In this document: positions 1-5,786 of the stretch, piece after piece
Position numbering within the stretch: position 1 is the first letter of the stretch
How the letters are laid out: each line of letters starts with the position of its first letter
DNA from: Betaproteobacteria bacterium
GTDB taxonomy: Bacteria > Pseudomonadota > Gammaproteobacteria > Burkholderiales > Casimicrobiaceae
DNA: 9,060 nt
Assembly (NCBI GenBank): GCA_013298455.1
Contig: JAAFHR010000111.1
Location: 1-9,060 of the forward strand
Reading direction: 5' to 3'
Translations under genes and position numbers: made by a program
Notes under the pieces: model-generated
Database searches by the model: none
Told to the model about the DNA's origin: nothing
Seen by the model: only the letters and a program-made list of their open reading frames with translations

Positions 1-174
1 CTTGCGGCGGGCGTTGCGCTACCCGCTGTGAGCTATTTGGGCTACAAGGTGGGTGATAGCAGCTCCAATGTGTTGGCGTTGACCTACGCTTATACGATTT
101 TGCCGTGTGCGCTCAAGCTCTGCGCGCTGGCACTGCTCTGGAAGTACCGAGACGTTTTGAAGGAATCATCATGA
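1..174 (+). CDS. MFS transporter, GPH/MelB-like, C-terminal fragment
   Basis: An open frame enters from the left edge and stops at TGA 172-174, giving the last 57 residues of a membrane protein. Two hydrophobic stretches are visible, one around VALPAVSYLGY and one around TYAYTILPCALKLCALALLW, followed by a short charged tail (KYRDVLKES). The pattern of a small loop, an LTYAY-x-ILPC-x-LK helix and a short cytosolic tail fits the last membrane segments of glycoside-pentoside-hexuronide-type MFS proteins. Such a transporter commonly sits in the same cluster as DUF3833, SDR and NTF2 genes. Its stop overlaps the start of the next gene (ATGA at 171-174), so the two are probably translationally coupled. 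The substrate is unknown. The family call rests on a short fragment and the neighbours. Confidence 0.72.
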   Translation, partial: LAAGVALPAVSYLGYKVGDSSSNVLALTYAYTILPCALKLCALALLWKYRDVLKESS

Positions 175-701
175 AACATCGATTTTTGTTAGCGCTACTG
201 GGCGCGTTTTCGCTGCTCCTGAGCAGCTGCGCGAGCGTGAAGGTGAGCGACTACGCCAACACCAAACCCAAGTTCGATATGAAGCAATACTTTAACGGTA
301 AGCTGCTCGCGCACGGCGTCGTTCAAGATCGATCAGGCAAAGTCACTCGGCAAATGGTCGTCAATATGACCGCCACGTGGCAAGGCGACACGCTCACTTT
401 GGACGAAGATTTCGTTTATTCCGATGGCAAAAAGGAAAAGCGCGTCTGGACCATCAAGAAAAACGGCGATCGCTACACGGGCACTGCAGGCGATGTGGTC
501 GGCGAAGGCGTGGGCGAGGCGTCTGGCAATGCGTTTAACTGGCGCTACGTGCTCGCGCTCAATGTTGACGGCTCCGTCTACAACCTCGATTTCGATGACT
601 GGATGTGGCAAATTGATGACAAAGTGATGATCAATCGCGCCGAGTTTTCAAAGTTCGGATTCAAGTTGGGCGAAGTCATCATCAGCTTCACCAAGCTCTA
701 A
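171..701 (+). CDS. DUF3833 family lipoprotein
   Basis: This encodes a 176-residue predicted lipoprotein. The N-terminus has K/R at positions 2-4, a hydrophobic segment 5-17 and a lipobox L17-S18-S19-C20. The residue after the Cys is Ala, not Asp, which predicts outer-membrane sorting. The mature part is a compact beta-rich domain with DUF3833 traits: F-D-M-K-Q-Y-F-N-G near residues 35-43, then Y-S-D-G-K, R-V-W-T-I and a D-D-W-M-W-Q-I-D-D segment near 143-152. The ATG at 171 is preferred over the upstream GTG at 105: it gives the signal sequence at the N-terminus, has AAGGA at 160-164 as ribosome binding site, and overlaps the upstream stop. DUF3833 proteins are lipocalin-like and usually linked to fatty-acid-modifying genes. 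A role in handling a modified lipid at the envelope is inference. Confidence 0.85.
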   Translation: MKHRFLLALLGAFSLLLSSCASVKVSDYANTKPKFDMKQYFNGKLLAHGVVQDRSGKVTRQMVVNMTATWQGDTLTLDEDFVYSDGKKEKRVWTIKKNGDRYTGTAGDVVGEGVGEASGNAFNWRYVLALNVDGSVYNLDFDDWMWQIDDKVMINRAEFSKFGFKLGEVIISFTKL

Positions 702-703
702 TC

Positions 704-1480
704 GTGGCAACGCTCAATCCGCCGATTACCGACTGGTCGCAACAACGTGTTTGGATCATCGGCGCGTCAACGGGCATCGGCAAATCGCTGGCTGATGCGC
801 TGCTCGCGAAGGGCGCGCGGGTAGCGGTGTCGGCACGGCGCGCAGAGGTGCTGGAGCAAGCCTTCTCGACGCAAGCCAAGGCACTTCGGCTGCCACTTGA
901 TCTCACCGATCATGAAGCCGTTTCACGGGGGCTGAGCCACGTGGTGGCCAGCTGGGGCGGCGTTGATCTCGTCGTCATTATGGCGGGCACGTACCAGTCG
1001 GTGCGGGCGTGGGAGCTGACCGATCAGCTGGTTCGCGACACGATGCAAGTCAACGTTTACGGCGTAATGAGCGCCAGTGCGCTGCTCACGCAGCATTTTT
1101 TGAAACAGGGCACCGGACATCTGAGTATCGTTTCATCCGTCGCCGGTTATCGTGGTTTGCCCAAAGCATTGGTCTACGGCCCGTCAAAAGCGGCGATGAT
1201 TAACTTCGCAGAAACGCTCTACATCGATTTGAGTGAAAAGGGCATCGGCGTCTCGGTCGTGAATCCTGGTTTCGTGCGCACCCCACTCACGGCGGGCAAC
1301 ACGTTCAACATGCCGCACCTGATCGAGCCTGAAGAGGCCGCCGCGCAGATGATCGCTGGTTACGAGCGGGGCGAATTCGAAATTCATTTTCCAAAAGCGT
1401 TCACGCGTCAACTGAAGTTCATGCGACTCTTGCCCTACCGTTGGTACTTTAAGCTGATCAAGCGCTCAACGGGGCTGTAG
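704..1480 (+). CDS. short-chain dehydrogenase/reductase (classical SDR)
   Basis: This is a 258-residue NAD(P)-dependent oxidoreductase with all key SDR elements. The dinucleotide-binding motif G20-A-S-T-G-I-G26 follows strand WII, and R45-R46 after the second strand suggests NADPH preference. A modified NNAG motif (M-A-G) lies at 93-95. Catalytic Asn117, Ser145 (S-S-V-A-G), Tyr158 and Lys162 (Y-G-P-S-K) are present, followed by V-N-P-G-F-V-R-T-P-L. Length is normal for the family. The C-terminal 30 residues are rich in aromatic and basic residues (F-M-R-L-L-P-Y-R-W-Y-F) and may lie on the membrane, which would fit a lipid substrate. The start is GTG, only two bases after the DUF3833 stop and without a strong Shine-Dalgarno, so translational coupling is likely. 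The substrate cannot be read from the sequence. Confidence 0.93.
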   Translation: MATLNPPITDWSQQRVWIIGASTGIGKSLADALLAKGARVAVSARRAEVLEQAFSTQAKALRLPLDLTDHEAVSRGLSHVVASWGGVDLVVIMAGTYQSVRAWELTDQLVRDTMQVNVYGVMSASALLTQHFLKQGTGHLSIVSSVAGYRGLPKALVYGPSKAAMINFAETLYIDLSEKGIGVSVVNPGFVRTPLTAGNTFNMPHLIEPEEAAAQMIAGYERGEFEIHFPKAFTRQLKFMRLLPYRWYFKLIKRSTGL

Positions 1481-1482
1481 CC

Positions 1483-1908
1483 ATGAGCGATGCACTCACT
1501 CGCGTTGTGTCGTTTTACGAGACGTTAACCGAGCCATCGCTGCCGCAGCTGCGCCAGCTCTACGCAAACGACGCGTATTTCAAAGACCCGTTCAATGAAG
1601 TGCGTGATGTTGCTGCCATTGAAGCGATCTTTGCGCACATGTTCGTCTCGCTCGATCAACCGCGCTTTATCGTTCACACAAAAATTGAGCAAGGTAGCGA
1701 AGTATTTCTTGCTTGGGACTTCAAGTTTCGAATCCGCAAATTCAAACCTGAAGTTGAGCAGTGCATTCGCGGCGGCTCACACCTTCGTTTTAATGAATCT
1801 GGTCAAGTGATTTTTCATCGCGACTACTGGGACGCCGCGGAAGAGCTTTATGAAAAACTCCCATTCATTGGCTCGTTGATGCGCTTCTTGAAGCGGCGCG
1901 TTGGCTAA
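1483..1908 (+). CDS. NTF2/SnoaL-like protein
   Basis: This is a 141-residue soluble protein with the look of a nuclear transport factor 2-like fold. An N-terminal helix (V-V-S-F-Y-E-T-L) leads into L-R-Q-L-Y-A-N-D-A-Y-F-K-D-P-F-N, the standard opening of this fold. Then come an I-E-A-I-F-A-H-M-F helix and strands rich in alternating hydrophobics, with F-L-A-W-D-F-K-F and H-R-D-Y-W-D-A-A-E-E-L-Y. There is no signal peptide. The ATG lies two bases after the SDR stop, with GGGG at 1471-1474 as ribosome binding site. Proteins of this type are regularly encoded with DUF3833 and the SDR. They may be small-molecule-binding or isomerase-like enzymes, but no activity can be assigned. It appears to be the last gene of the operon. 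Confidence 0.85.
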   Translation: MSDALTRVVSFYETLTEPSLPQLRQLYANDAYFKDPFNEVRDVAAIEAIFAHMFVSLDQPRFIVHTKIEQGSEVFLAWDFKFRIRKFKPEVEQCIRGGSHLRFNESGQVIFHRDYWDAAEELYEKLPFIGSLMRFLKRRVG

Positions 1909-1948
1909 GTAGTGCCAGCGAACGGGGCGCCATAGAGTGTTTACTCCC

Positions 1949-1973
1949 CTGCAGAAAGCGGATCCGCTTGCAG
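1949..1973. repeat. imperfect palindrome upstream of tRNA-Lys
   Basis: The 14 bases at 1956-1969 (AAGCGGATCCGCTT) are a perfect palindrome. Flanking CTGC (1949-1952) and GCAG (1970-1973) extend it, with a three-base bulge on the left. It lies 40 bases after the NTF2 stop. The right arm overlaps the proposed -35 box of the tRNA gene. No T-run follows, so it is a poor intrinsic terminator. It could end the upstream message by RNA folding or be a protein-binding site. Confidence 0.45.
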
Positions 1974-1997
1974 CCATTTCAAAAGTGTGGCTATAAT
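1968..1997 (+). promoter_or_regulatory. sigma-70 promoter of tRNA-Lys
   Basis: A -35-like TTGCAG (1968-1973) and a perfect -10 TATAAT (1992-1997) are separated by 18 bases. Transcription would start near 2004, a few bases before the tRNA 5' end at 2008. Between the -10 and the tRNA is a short G-rich segment. The -10 match and position make this call fairly safe; the -35 is less perfect. Confidence 0.75.
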
Positions 1998-2007
1998 GGA
2001 AGGCTTC

Positions 2008-2083
2008 GGGACGTTAGCTCAGTTGGTAGAGCAGCGGACTTTTAATCCGTTGGTCGGCGGTTCGAGCCCGCCACGTCCTACCA
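2008..2083 (+). tRNA. tRNA-Lys (anticodon TTT)
   Basis: This is a 76-base cloverleaf with encoded CCA. The acceptor arm GGGACGT pairs with ACGTCCT (one G-U at the end), followed by discriminator A and CCA at 2081-2083. The D-arm begins GCTC-AGTTGGTAGA-GC. The anticodon stem GCGGA/TCCGT encloses the loop CTTTTAA, with TTT at 2041-2043, which decodes AAA/AAG lysine codons. The T-arm is GGCGG-TTCGAGC-CCGCC. All invariant positions checked by eye are present, so the gene looks functional. It has its own promoter and terminator. It also marks the border between the conserved operon to the left and accessory-looking DNA to the right. Confidence 0.97.
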
Positions 2084-2113
2084 AAAATTAAATAAACAAA
2101 AACAATAACTTAG

Positions 2114-2146
2114 AAAGCCTTGTCGAGAAATCGGCAAGGCTTTTTT
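2114..2146 (+). terminator. intrinsic terminator of tRNA-Lys
   Basis: A stem formed by AAGCCTTG-TCG and CGG-CAAGGCTT (11 pairs, one wobble) closes a six-base AGAAAT loop and runs directly into six T residues (2141-2146). It begins about 30 bases after the CCA end. This is a textbook rho-independent terminator. Confidence 0.9.
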
Positions 2147-2147
2147 A

Positions 2148-2183
2148 TTGCCAGTTTTTGCGCCGTTGCCAGTTTGTTGCCAG
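2148..2183. repeat. three direct TTGCCAG repeats
   Basis: TTGCCAG occurs three times at 2148-2154, 2166-2172 and 2177-2183, the first two followed by TTT. They lie just beyond the tRNA terminator. Short direct repeats beside a tRNA are sometimes integrase arm-type sites or the remnant of an integrase 3' end, but no integrase gene is present here. Read on the minus strand the repeat encodes the pattern Q-Q-T-G-N. The function is unknown. Confidence 0.4.
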
Positions 2184-2274
2184 AAATCCGGCGAATGATC
2201 GCGAACGATAGAGTGAGTTCGCGGAAACGCAGCGGCAGAGTTGCTATTTTGCGCGAGCATACCGAAGTAAAAAG

Positions 2275-2747
2275 TCAGTCGCGGCCAGCTTGTTTTTTAC
2301 CGGCTTCCAACAACGTGCCGCGCAATTTCACAGATACCGAGTCGGGCACAAGATCGTTGAGCCCGGCAAGCATGGTGTCGTGCTCTTGGTCTCGATAGCG
2401 CGATTGAGCAGCGGGCGCATCTTCGACGAGCCACTCATCCAGCTTGTCGCCGTAAACAACTCGCAGCCGCTCGACGAGTCGTATGAATACTGGCGTCATC
2501 GCCGGATCGAACTGGTTGCCCGCATTGCGGCCAATGAACTCAACGGCTTGCGAATGCGTGAGCGCATGCGTATAGCTGCGTGGATGCCCTTACCGTCCCA
2601 TGTTTCGTGGTGCGCATGTGCGATCTCTGCCGCCAGCGCAAACATAGGTTCGGGACATTGACTCAGTATCTGCGCACCCGACGCCACCGAGTCAACAAAG
2701 CCATCGCACAGTGGCTTTGTTCTTTGCTCTGAGAGACCCAACGTCAC
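2275..2747 (-). pseudogene. HD-GYP domain phosphodiesterase remnant
   Basis: Two minus-strand frames together spell the C-terminal part of an HD-GYP protein, a family that degrades cyclic di-GMP. The upstream frame (from 2747) contains S-G-A-Q-I-L, then A-A-E-I-A-H-A-H-H-E-T-W-D-G-K-G, the GYP-region signature. After about base 2597 the reading continues in another frame as R-S-Y-T-H-A-L-T-H-S-Q-A-V-E-F-I-G-R-N-A-G-N-Q-F-D-P, running to the stop at 2275. The 20 or more residues normally between these blocks (about P-x-G-L through D-V-F-D-A-L) are missing, so there is an internal deletion plus a frame change. The receiver or sensor N-terminus and the first HD motif are also absent. The remnant abuts the serine hydrolase gene: its GTG overlaps that gene's TGA. 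It is not expected to be functional. Confidence 0.85.
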
Positions 2748-3955
2748 TTGGCAAGTTTTGCCCAGTCGCGCATGACTTCGTAAACGTCAGGCATCCAGCT
2801 TTCAACGTTTGAGAATGTCACCACCATGCGCTGATTGTTGGCATCGGTGCTCCAACCGATGCGCTGACCGCCCCAACCGCTGGCCCAAGCTGTATTGGGC
2901 GCAAGACTATTGTCGTTCCAAATGAGGTAACCGTACGAACCAAATAATTTGCCAAACTTACGATCCGCAGGGCTGTTGCCGTTCTTGATTTGCGCGCTAA
3001 GTGCGGCACGAACGTAGTCACCGAAGCAGCCCGACTCCTTGGAGCTGCGTTTGACCCACAGACCAAATCGAATCCAATCTTCAACGCGCAACCGCATACC
3101 GCCGTCGGCAGCACCGTTTTGCTGACGATCCTGAACGTAGAGACCGGACTTCGCAGCCCCCATTGGATTGAGCACGTTTTCTTGTATCCACTGGCTCCAC
3201 GGCGTTCCGCTGGCTTTTGACACCATCATCGCAAGCAGAATAGGATCGGTGGACTTGTAGCTCGTCGCTTCACCGGGTTTGTAATCACTGAATACGCCGC
3301 GCTGTGCTTTAGCGACCCGATCATCGGTCACTGCATCCACAAGATTGAGCGTGCCTTGCGACCATGCTTTGGCTTGCTCTGGACTGAACACGCTACTGTC
3401 TGGATTGCCGTCTGTAGTGCCAGACGCCATGCGCAGCAAATCTCGAACGGTTGCAGCGCCCAACGCTTTGCCAGCAAGCTGCGGAACCAGTTCGCTGGCT
3501 TTGGTCTCCAGCTTTAACTTGTTGGCGCATACCGCTTGACCCACCGCCATCGACGTCACTGTTTTTCCCATGCTGAATCCAAACGTAATGGCGTCGTCGT
3601 TGGCAGGTGCGTTGAACTGGCTGTAGACCACGGTATCGCCGTCAATCAGCGCAAATGCACGCGCCGGACGGGTTGCCATGAGCGAACGTACACGATCAAC
3701 GATGGGCTGTTCGGCGGCAGCGGGCTCACGACGCTTTAACGTCACCGGGTTCGGACTGGGCTGCGTCTTTGCCCAATAGCCACGGCCGGTTTGTTCTAGC
3801 AGCCATTCATCGGGGGCGCGGGCAGCTCCGTCTTGCGTCGGGTTTTGCGCCGAAGTGATTGCCGGTGCTCCAAGAAAAATGCACAGAACAGAGGCTGCAA
3901 GCAGCGCCTTCCCTGCTGCATGATGTTTTGGATGAGTGAACTTGAACGTGAACAT
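2744..3955 (-). CDS. secreted serine hydrolase, beta-lactamase class C family
   Basis: This is a 403-residue exported protein of the class C beta-lactamase/penicillin-binding-protein-like superfamily (esterases, D-aminopeptidases, carboxylesterases). Residues 1-36 form a Sec signal peptide: basic start, hydrophobic core L-L-A-A-S-V-L-C-I-F-L-G, and a T-S-A cleavage region near 36. The nucleophile motif is S128-M-G-K131, followed by a helix typical of the fold. L-L-R-M-A-S-G-T (173-180) is a family hallmark. The second active-site motif appears as Y233-K-S235 instead of Y-x-N. The third (KTG-like) box is probably G-W-G-G-Q near the C-terminus. The ATG at 3955 is chosen over an upstream start at 4051 because it gives a clean signal peptide and has AAGGGG eight bases upstream. 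It is divergent from the XRE gene and shares its control region. The substrate is unknown, and nothing shows that it is an antibiotic resistance enzyme. Confidence 0.88.
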   Translation of the reverse strand: MFTFKFTHPKHHAAGKALLAASVLCIFLGAPAITSAQNPTQDGAARAPDEWLLEQTGRGYWAKTQPSPNPVTLKRREPAAAEQPIVDRVRSLMATRPARAFALIDGDTVVYSQFNAPANDDAITFGFSMGKTVTSMAVGQAVCANKLKLETKASELVPQLAGKALGAATVRDLLRMASGTTDGNPDSSVFSPEQAKAWSQGTLNLVDAVTDDRVAKAQRGVFSDYKPGEATSYKSTDPILLAMMVSKASGTPWSQWIQENVLNPMGAAKSGLYVQDRQQNGAADGGMRLRVEDWIRFGLWVKRSSKESGCFGDYVRAALSAQIKNGNSPADRKFGKLFGSYGYLIWNDNSLAPNTAWASGWGGQRIGWSTDANNQRMVVTFSNVESWMPDVYEVMRDWAKLAK

Positions 3956-4020
3956 ATTGATTACCCCTTGGGTGGTTGTTAGAAGTTGGTGAAGTGAAGA
4001 AATAGAAAAGCGAACTATAG

Positions 4021-4069
4021 CTACGAAATACGTAGTATCTAGATCATACAAAAACTACGATTCTCGTAA
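4021..4069. promoter_or_regulatory. paired dyad operators in divergent promoter region
   Basis: Two related 15-bp dyads lie between the serine hydrolase and XRE starts. One is CTACGAAATACGTAG at 4021-4035, with perfect 5-bp arms. The other is CTACGATTCTCGTAA at 4055-4069, which contains TACGA-TTC-TCGTA. They share CTACGA-N4-CGTA, and their starts are 34 bases apart. Minus-strand -10-like hexamers TATAGT (4019-4014) and TATGAT (4048-4043) lie beside or between them; no convincing -35 was found. The location fits binding by the adjacent XRE protein, with autoregulation and control of the hydrolase. That link is inference. Confidence 0.6.
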
Positions 4070-4096
4070 CCCTTATGGACTGTGTAAGGGCGTGAC

Positions 4097-4420
4097 GTGC
4101 AGGAGAATCAACGCTGGGGACAGCGGCTCAAACAGGCAAGACTCGCCAAGGGCTTGAGTCAGAAGCAATTGGGTATCAAAGCCAAGATAGACGAGTTTGT
4201 GGCGAGTACGCGCATCAACCGCTACGAACTAGGTATCCACAAGACGGATTTACTGACAGCGAAGAAGCTCGCCAAAGTGCTCGGCGTACCCGTCGCTTTT
4301 TTCTATGCACTGGACGACGAAACCGCGAATCTCTTGTTTCGCTACAACCAAGCGCCAGACGAGTTGCGGCAGAAGATTCAAGGACTGCTAGAGCATTTGC
4401 CGAAACCGCCTGCGGTTTAA
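4097..4420 (+). CDS. XRE-family helix-turn-helix transcriptional regulator
   Basis: This is a 107-residue DNA-binding protein. The HTH_3 fold occupies residues 6-70: helix 1 R-L-K-Q-A-R-L-A-K-G-L, helix 2 S-Q-K-Q-L-G-I-K-A, recognition helix V-A-S-T-R-I-N-R-Y-E-L-G, then L-L-T-A-K-K-L-A-K-V-L-G-V-P-V-A-F-F-Y-A, the usual end of the domain. The extra I-D-E before V-A-S marks a subgroup common in betaproteobacteria. The C-terminal 35 residues (D-E-L-R-Q-K-I-Q-G-L-L-E-H-L) probably mediate dimerisation. The start is GTG, with AAGGG at 4086-4090 six bases upstream. It is divergent from the serine hydrolase and convergent with the minus-strand operon, whose last stop is only 23 bases away. The two dyads at 4021-4069 are the obvious candidate targets. 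Confidence 0.9.
   Translation: MQENQRWGQRLKQARLAKGLSQKQLGIKAKIDEFVASTRINRYELGIHKTDLLTAKKLAKVLGVPVAFFYALDDETANLLFRYNQAPDELRQKIQGLLEHLPKPPAV
4403..4418. terminator. weak hairpin at the convergent gene junction
   Basis: AAACCGC (4403-4409) and GCGGTTT (4412-4418) form a perfect inverted repeat that overlaps the XRE stop codon. Folded as RNA it gives a 6-bp stem with a CCTG loop and a short T tail on the plus strand. It sits between convergent genes and could act in both directions. The stem is short, so this is only a possible terminator. Confidence 0.35.
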
Positions 4421-4443
4421 CAATTTCTGCGGGCCTATCGTGA

Positions 4444-5049
4444 CTAAGCGGCAATCGCCACACTCACCCGTTTGCTACCCGGTTTCAGGGATGGGTCAAT
4501 GAGGACCTGCACACCGAAAAAGGCTTCGTCCGGGATGTGCAGACGCACCCATACCGCAAGCGTTTTGAGCGATTCAAGAAATTGACGGTCGTCTGAGAGG
4601 CTGATGAGTACCAAGCCCGCGTAGAACATCTTTTCTGTGTGGCGAAGACTGATCCGGCCAGCGCGGATGAACGCCGCTTCCGCTGCATCGGTCAAGTGAT
4701 GGCTGGTTGCGCACCCGACGCGCGCAAGCGGCACACCGTGCGTACTACGGGGTTTCAACAGTAGCTCAAGGTCTTGGACGTCAAGGTGATGTACAACGGC
4801 GCGATCACTCCATATGGCTTGCGCGTCGTCAACGACTTGAGATACGTCAGAGGCTTGTCCTTCAAACCAGCAGCGCAACGCAGCGTCCTCCCACGACGCT
4901 ATCTGACGAACGATGCGCGATGGGTCGACATTGCTTTGAACCGAGTACGTCGCTGCCCAAGATGCCTGTTTCGCGAAGATCGAACACGCCGTTGCTGCAA
5001 GTAATTGACGGCGGGTAACGCGAGTAGTCGGTGTAGTGAATGAATTCAT
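4444..5049 (-). CDS. putative exported protein with twin-arginine-type signal
   Basis: This encodes a 201-residue protein that I do not recognise. The N-terminus has T-R13-R14-Q-L-L-A-A-T-A followed by a moderately hydrophobic stretch and A-S-W-A near 29-32, which fits a Tat signal peptide or at least a Sec-type export signal. The mature part has a helical section D-A-Q-A-I-W-S-D, H-H-L-T-D-A-A-E-A-A-F, and a strand-rich end (F-F-G-V-Q-V-L-I-D-P-S-L-K). Cys60 and Cys113 are the only cysteines in the mature part. No enzyme motif is visible. The ATG at 5049 starts five bases after the stop of the cysteine-peptidase gene, so co-translation is likely; a longer frame upstream lacks the signal at its N-terminus. 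It is the last gene of the minus-strand operon. If truly exported, it could be a substrate, partner or inhibitor of the peptidase encoded upstream; that is inference. Confidence 0.72.
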   Translation of the reverse strand: MNSFTTPTTRVTRRQLLAATACSIFAKQASWAATYSVQSNVDPSRIVRQIASWEDAALRCWFEGQASDVSQVVDDAQAIWSDRAVVHHLDVQDLELLLKPRSTHGVPLARVGCATSHHLTDAAEAAFIRAGRISLRHTEKMFYAGLVLISLSDDRQFLESLKTLAVWVRLHIPDEAFFGVQVLIDPSLKPGSKRVSVAIAA

Positions 5050-5054
5050 TTTGT

Positions 5055-5786
5055 TTACGCTTTCTGTTGGATGCCGATGCGAATCGCACCGATGAGTTGA
5101 ATCGTTTCCACGCCATCGCAATGCGCGGTTTGGTACTGCCACTGATGGGCTTTGAGCCGGTGTTTGGAATCGCGTTGATATGGCAATGCGGCACCTCGCT
5201 GCATTACGCCGTTGTAGGCCGCCAGCATCGGCTCGGGTGCCCCGCTGTCGATGGTGTAGATCGAATCGACGGTCTGTGTTTTTCCATTTTGAATACCGCC
5301 TAGTCCACAGGCAAGCACGTGGTGCTTGTAGTGATTGCGAACGTTTTCGTAGGCCGTGATCGCCAAACTACCCGAGGACAACCATCGAATCACCGCACTG
5401 TCGATTTCGGACGACTTGCCTAGCGCGCAGTCAAGCTTAATAGGCAATTCAAGAGCACAGAGCCGCTGATGCAAATCGGCGACCGTTATCCCAGCGAAAT
5501 AGCTATCGCCGAGCACGCGCCAGATTTCGGCAACATGACCGTGGCGTCTCCGTGGGGCGTTCTCGAAAGCGGAGGCTTTGACCACACCAAGTATCGAGAG
5601 CGCCGTGCCGACGGCCAAGATGCCGCACGAACCAGAAAGGTCATCTTGTCCTCGGAAGAAACATCGCACTGCGGCCGTTCGTTGCGAGGTAACCGCGTAC
5701 AACGCTTGACCGGAAACCAGTGCTGGATGAACACGAGACCATCGAAATTGTTGAACAGAGTAGGCACGTTGGTTTCTCATCGCCAT
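5055..5786 (-). CDS. putative C39-like (papain-fold) cysteine peptidase
   Basis: This 243-residue protein shows the spaced elements of a papain-like or C39-like peptidase. A Gln47 precedes the nucleophile block D-L-S-G-S-C54-G-I-L-A-V-G. A His block, N-H-Y-K-H155-H156-V-L-A-C-G-L-G-G, resembles the H-x-V-x-x-G strand of C39 domains, and S-I-Y-T-I-D180-S-G-A supplies a candidate Asp. The order Cys, His, Asp and the roughly 100-residue Cys-His spacing match the family. No clear signal peptide or membrane segment is visible, and there is no ABC transporter domain of the kind found in bacteriocin exporters. Possible starts are ATG 5786 or ATG 5780; the latter gives a classic ATGA overlap with the upstream stop. 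A longer frame reaches 5834 but lacks support. The catalytic assignment is motif-based and the substrate is unknown. The overlap with the Cys-cluster gene implies coupled expression. Confidence 0.6.
   Translation of the reverse strand: MAMRNQRAYSVQQFRWSRVHPALVSGQALYAVTSQRTAAVRCFFRGQDDLSGSCGILAVGTALSILGVVKASAFENAPRRRHGHVAEIWRVLGDSYFAGITVADLHQRLCALELPIKLDCALGKSSEIDSAVIRWLSSGSLAITAYENVRNHYKHHVLACGLGGIQNGKTQTVDSIYTIDSGAPEPMLAAYNGVMQRGAALPYQRDSKHRLKAHQWQYQTAHCDGVETIQLIGAIRIGIQQKA

Noticed and set aside
105..170. Upstream GTG start for the DUF3833 gene at 105
   Set aside because: It would put about 22 residues before the signal sequence and deeply overlap the MFS gene. ATG 171 has a ribosome binding site, an intact lipobox distance and an ATGA overlap.
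2120..2661. Plus-strand frames of 92 and 123 residues opposite the HD-GYP remnant
   Set aside because: They are antisense to clear HD-GYP coding signal and show no recognisable domain.
2744..3955. Antibiotic-resistance beta-lactamase
   Set aside because: The superfamily fold is shared with many esterases and peptidases. The second motif is Y-K-S instead of Y-x-N and nothing indicates resistance.
3956..4051. N-terminal extension of the serine hydrolase to 4051
   Set aside because: It would bury the signal peptide and cover the operator and promoter region; ATG 3955 has a good AAGGGG site.
5486..5767. Alternative minus-strand frame beginning M-P-T-L-F-N-N-F-D-G
   Set aside because: It overlaps the peptidase gene, lacks any domain after the first 20 residues, and the competing frame carries the Cys/His/Asp motifs.
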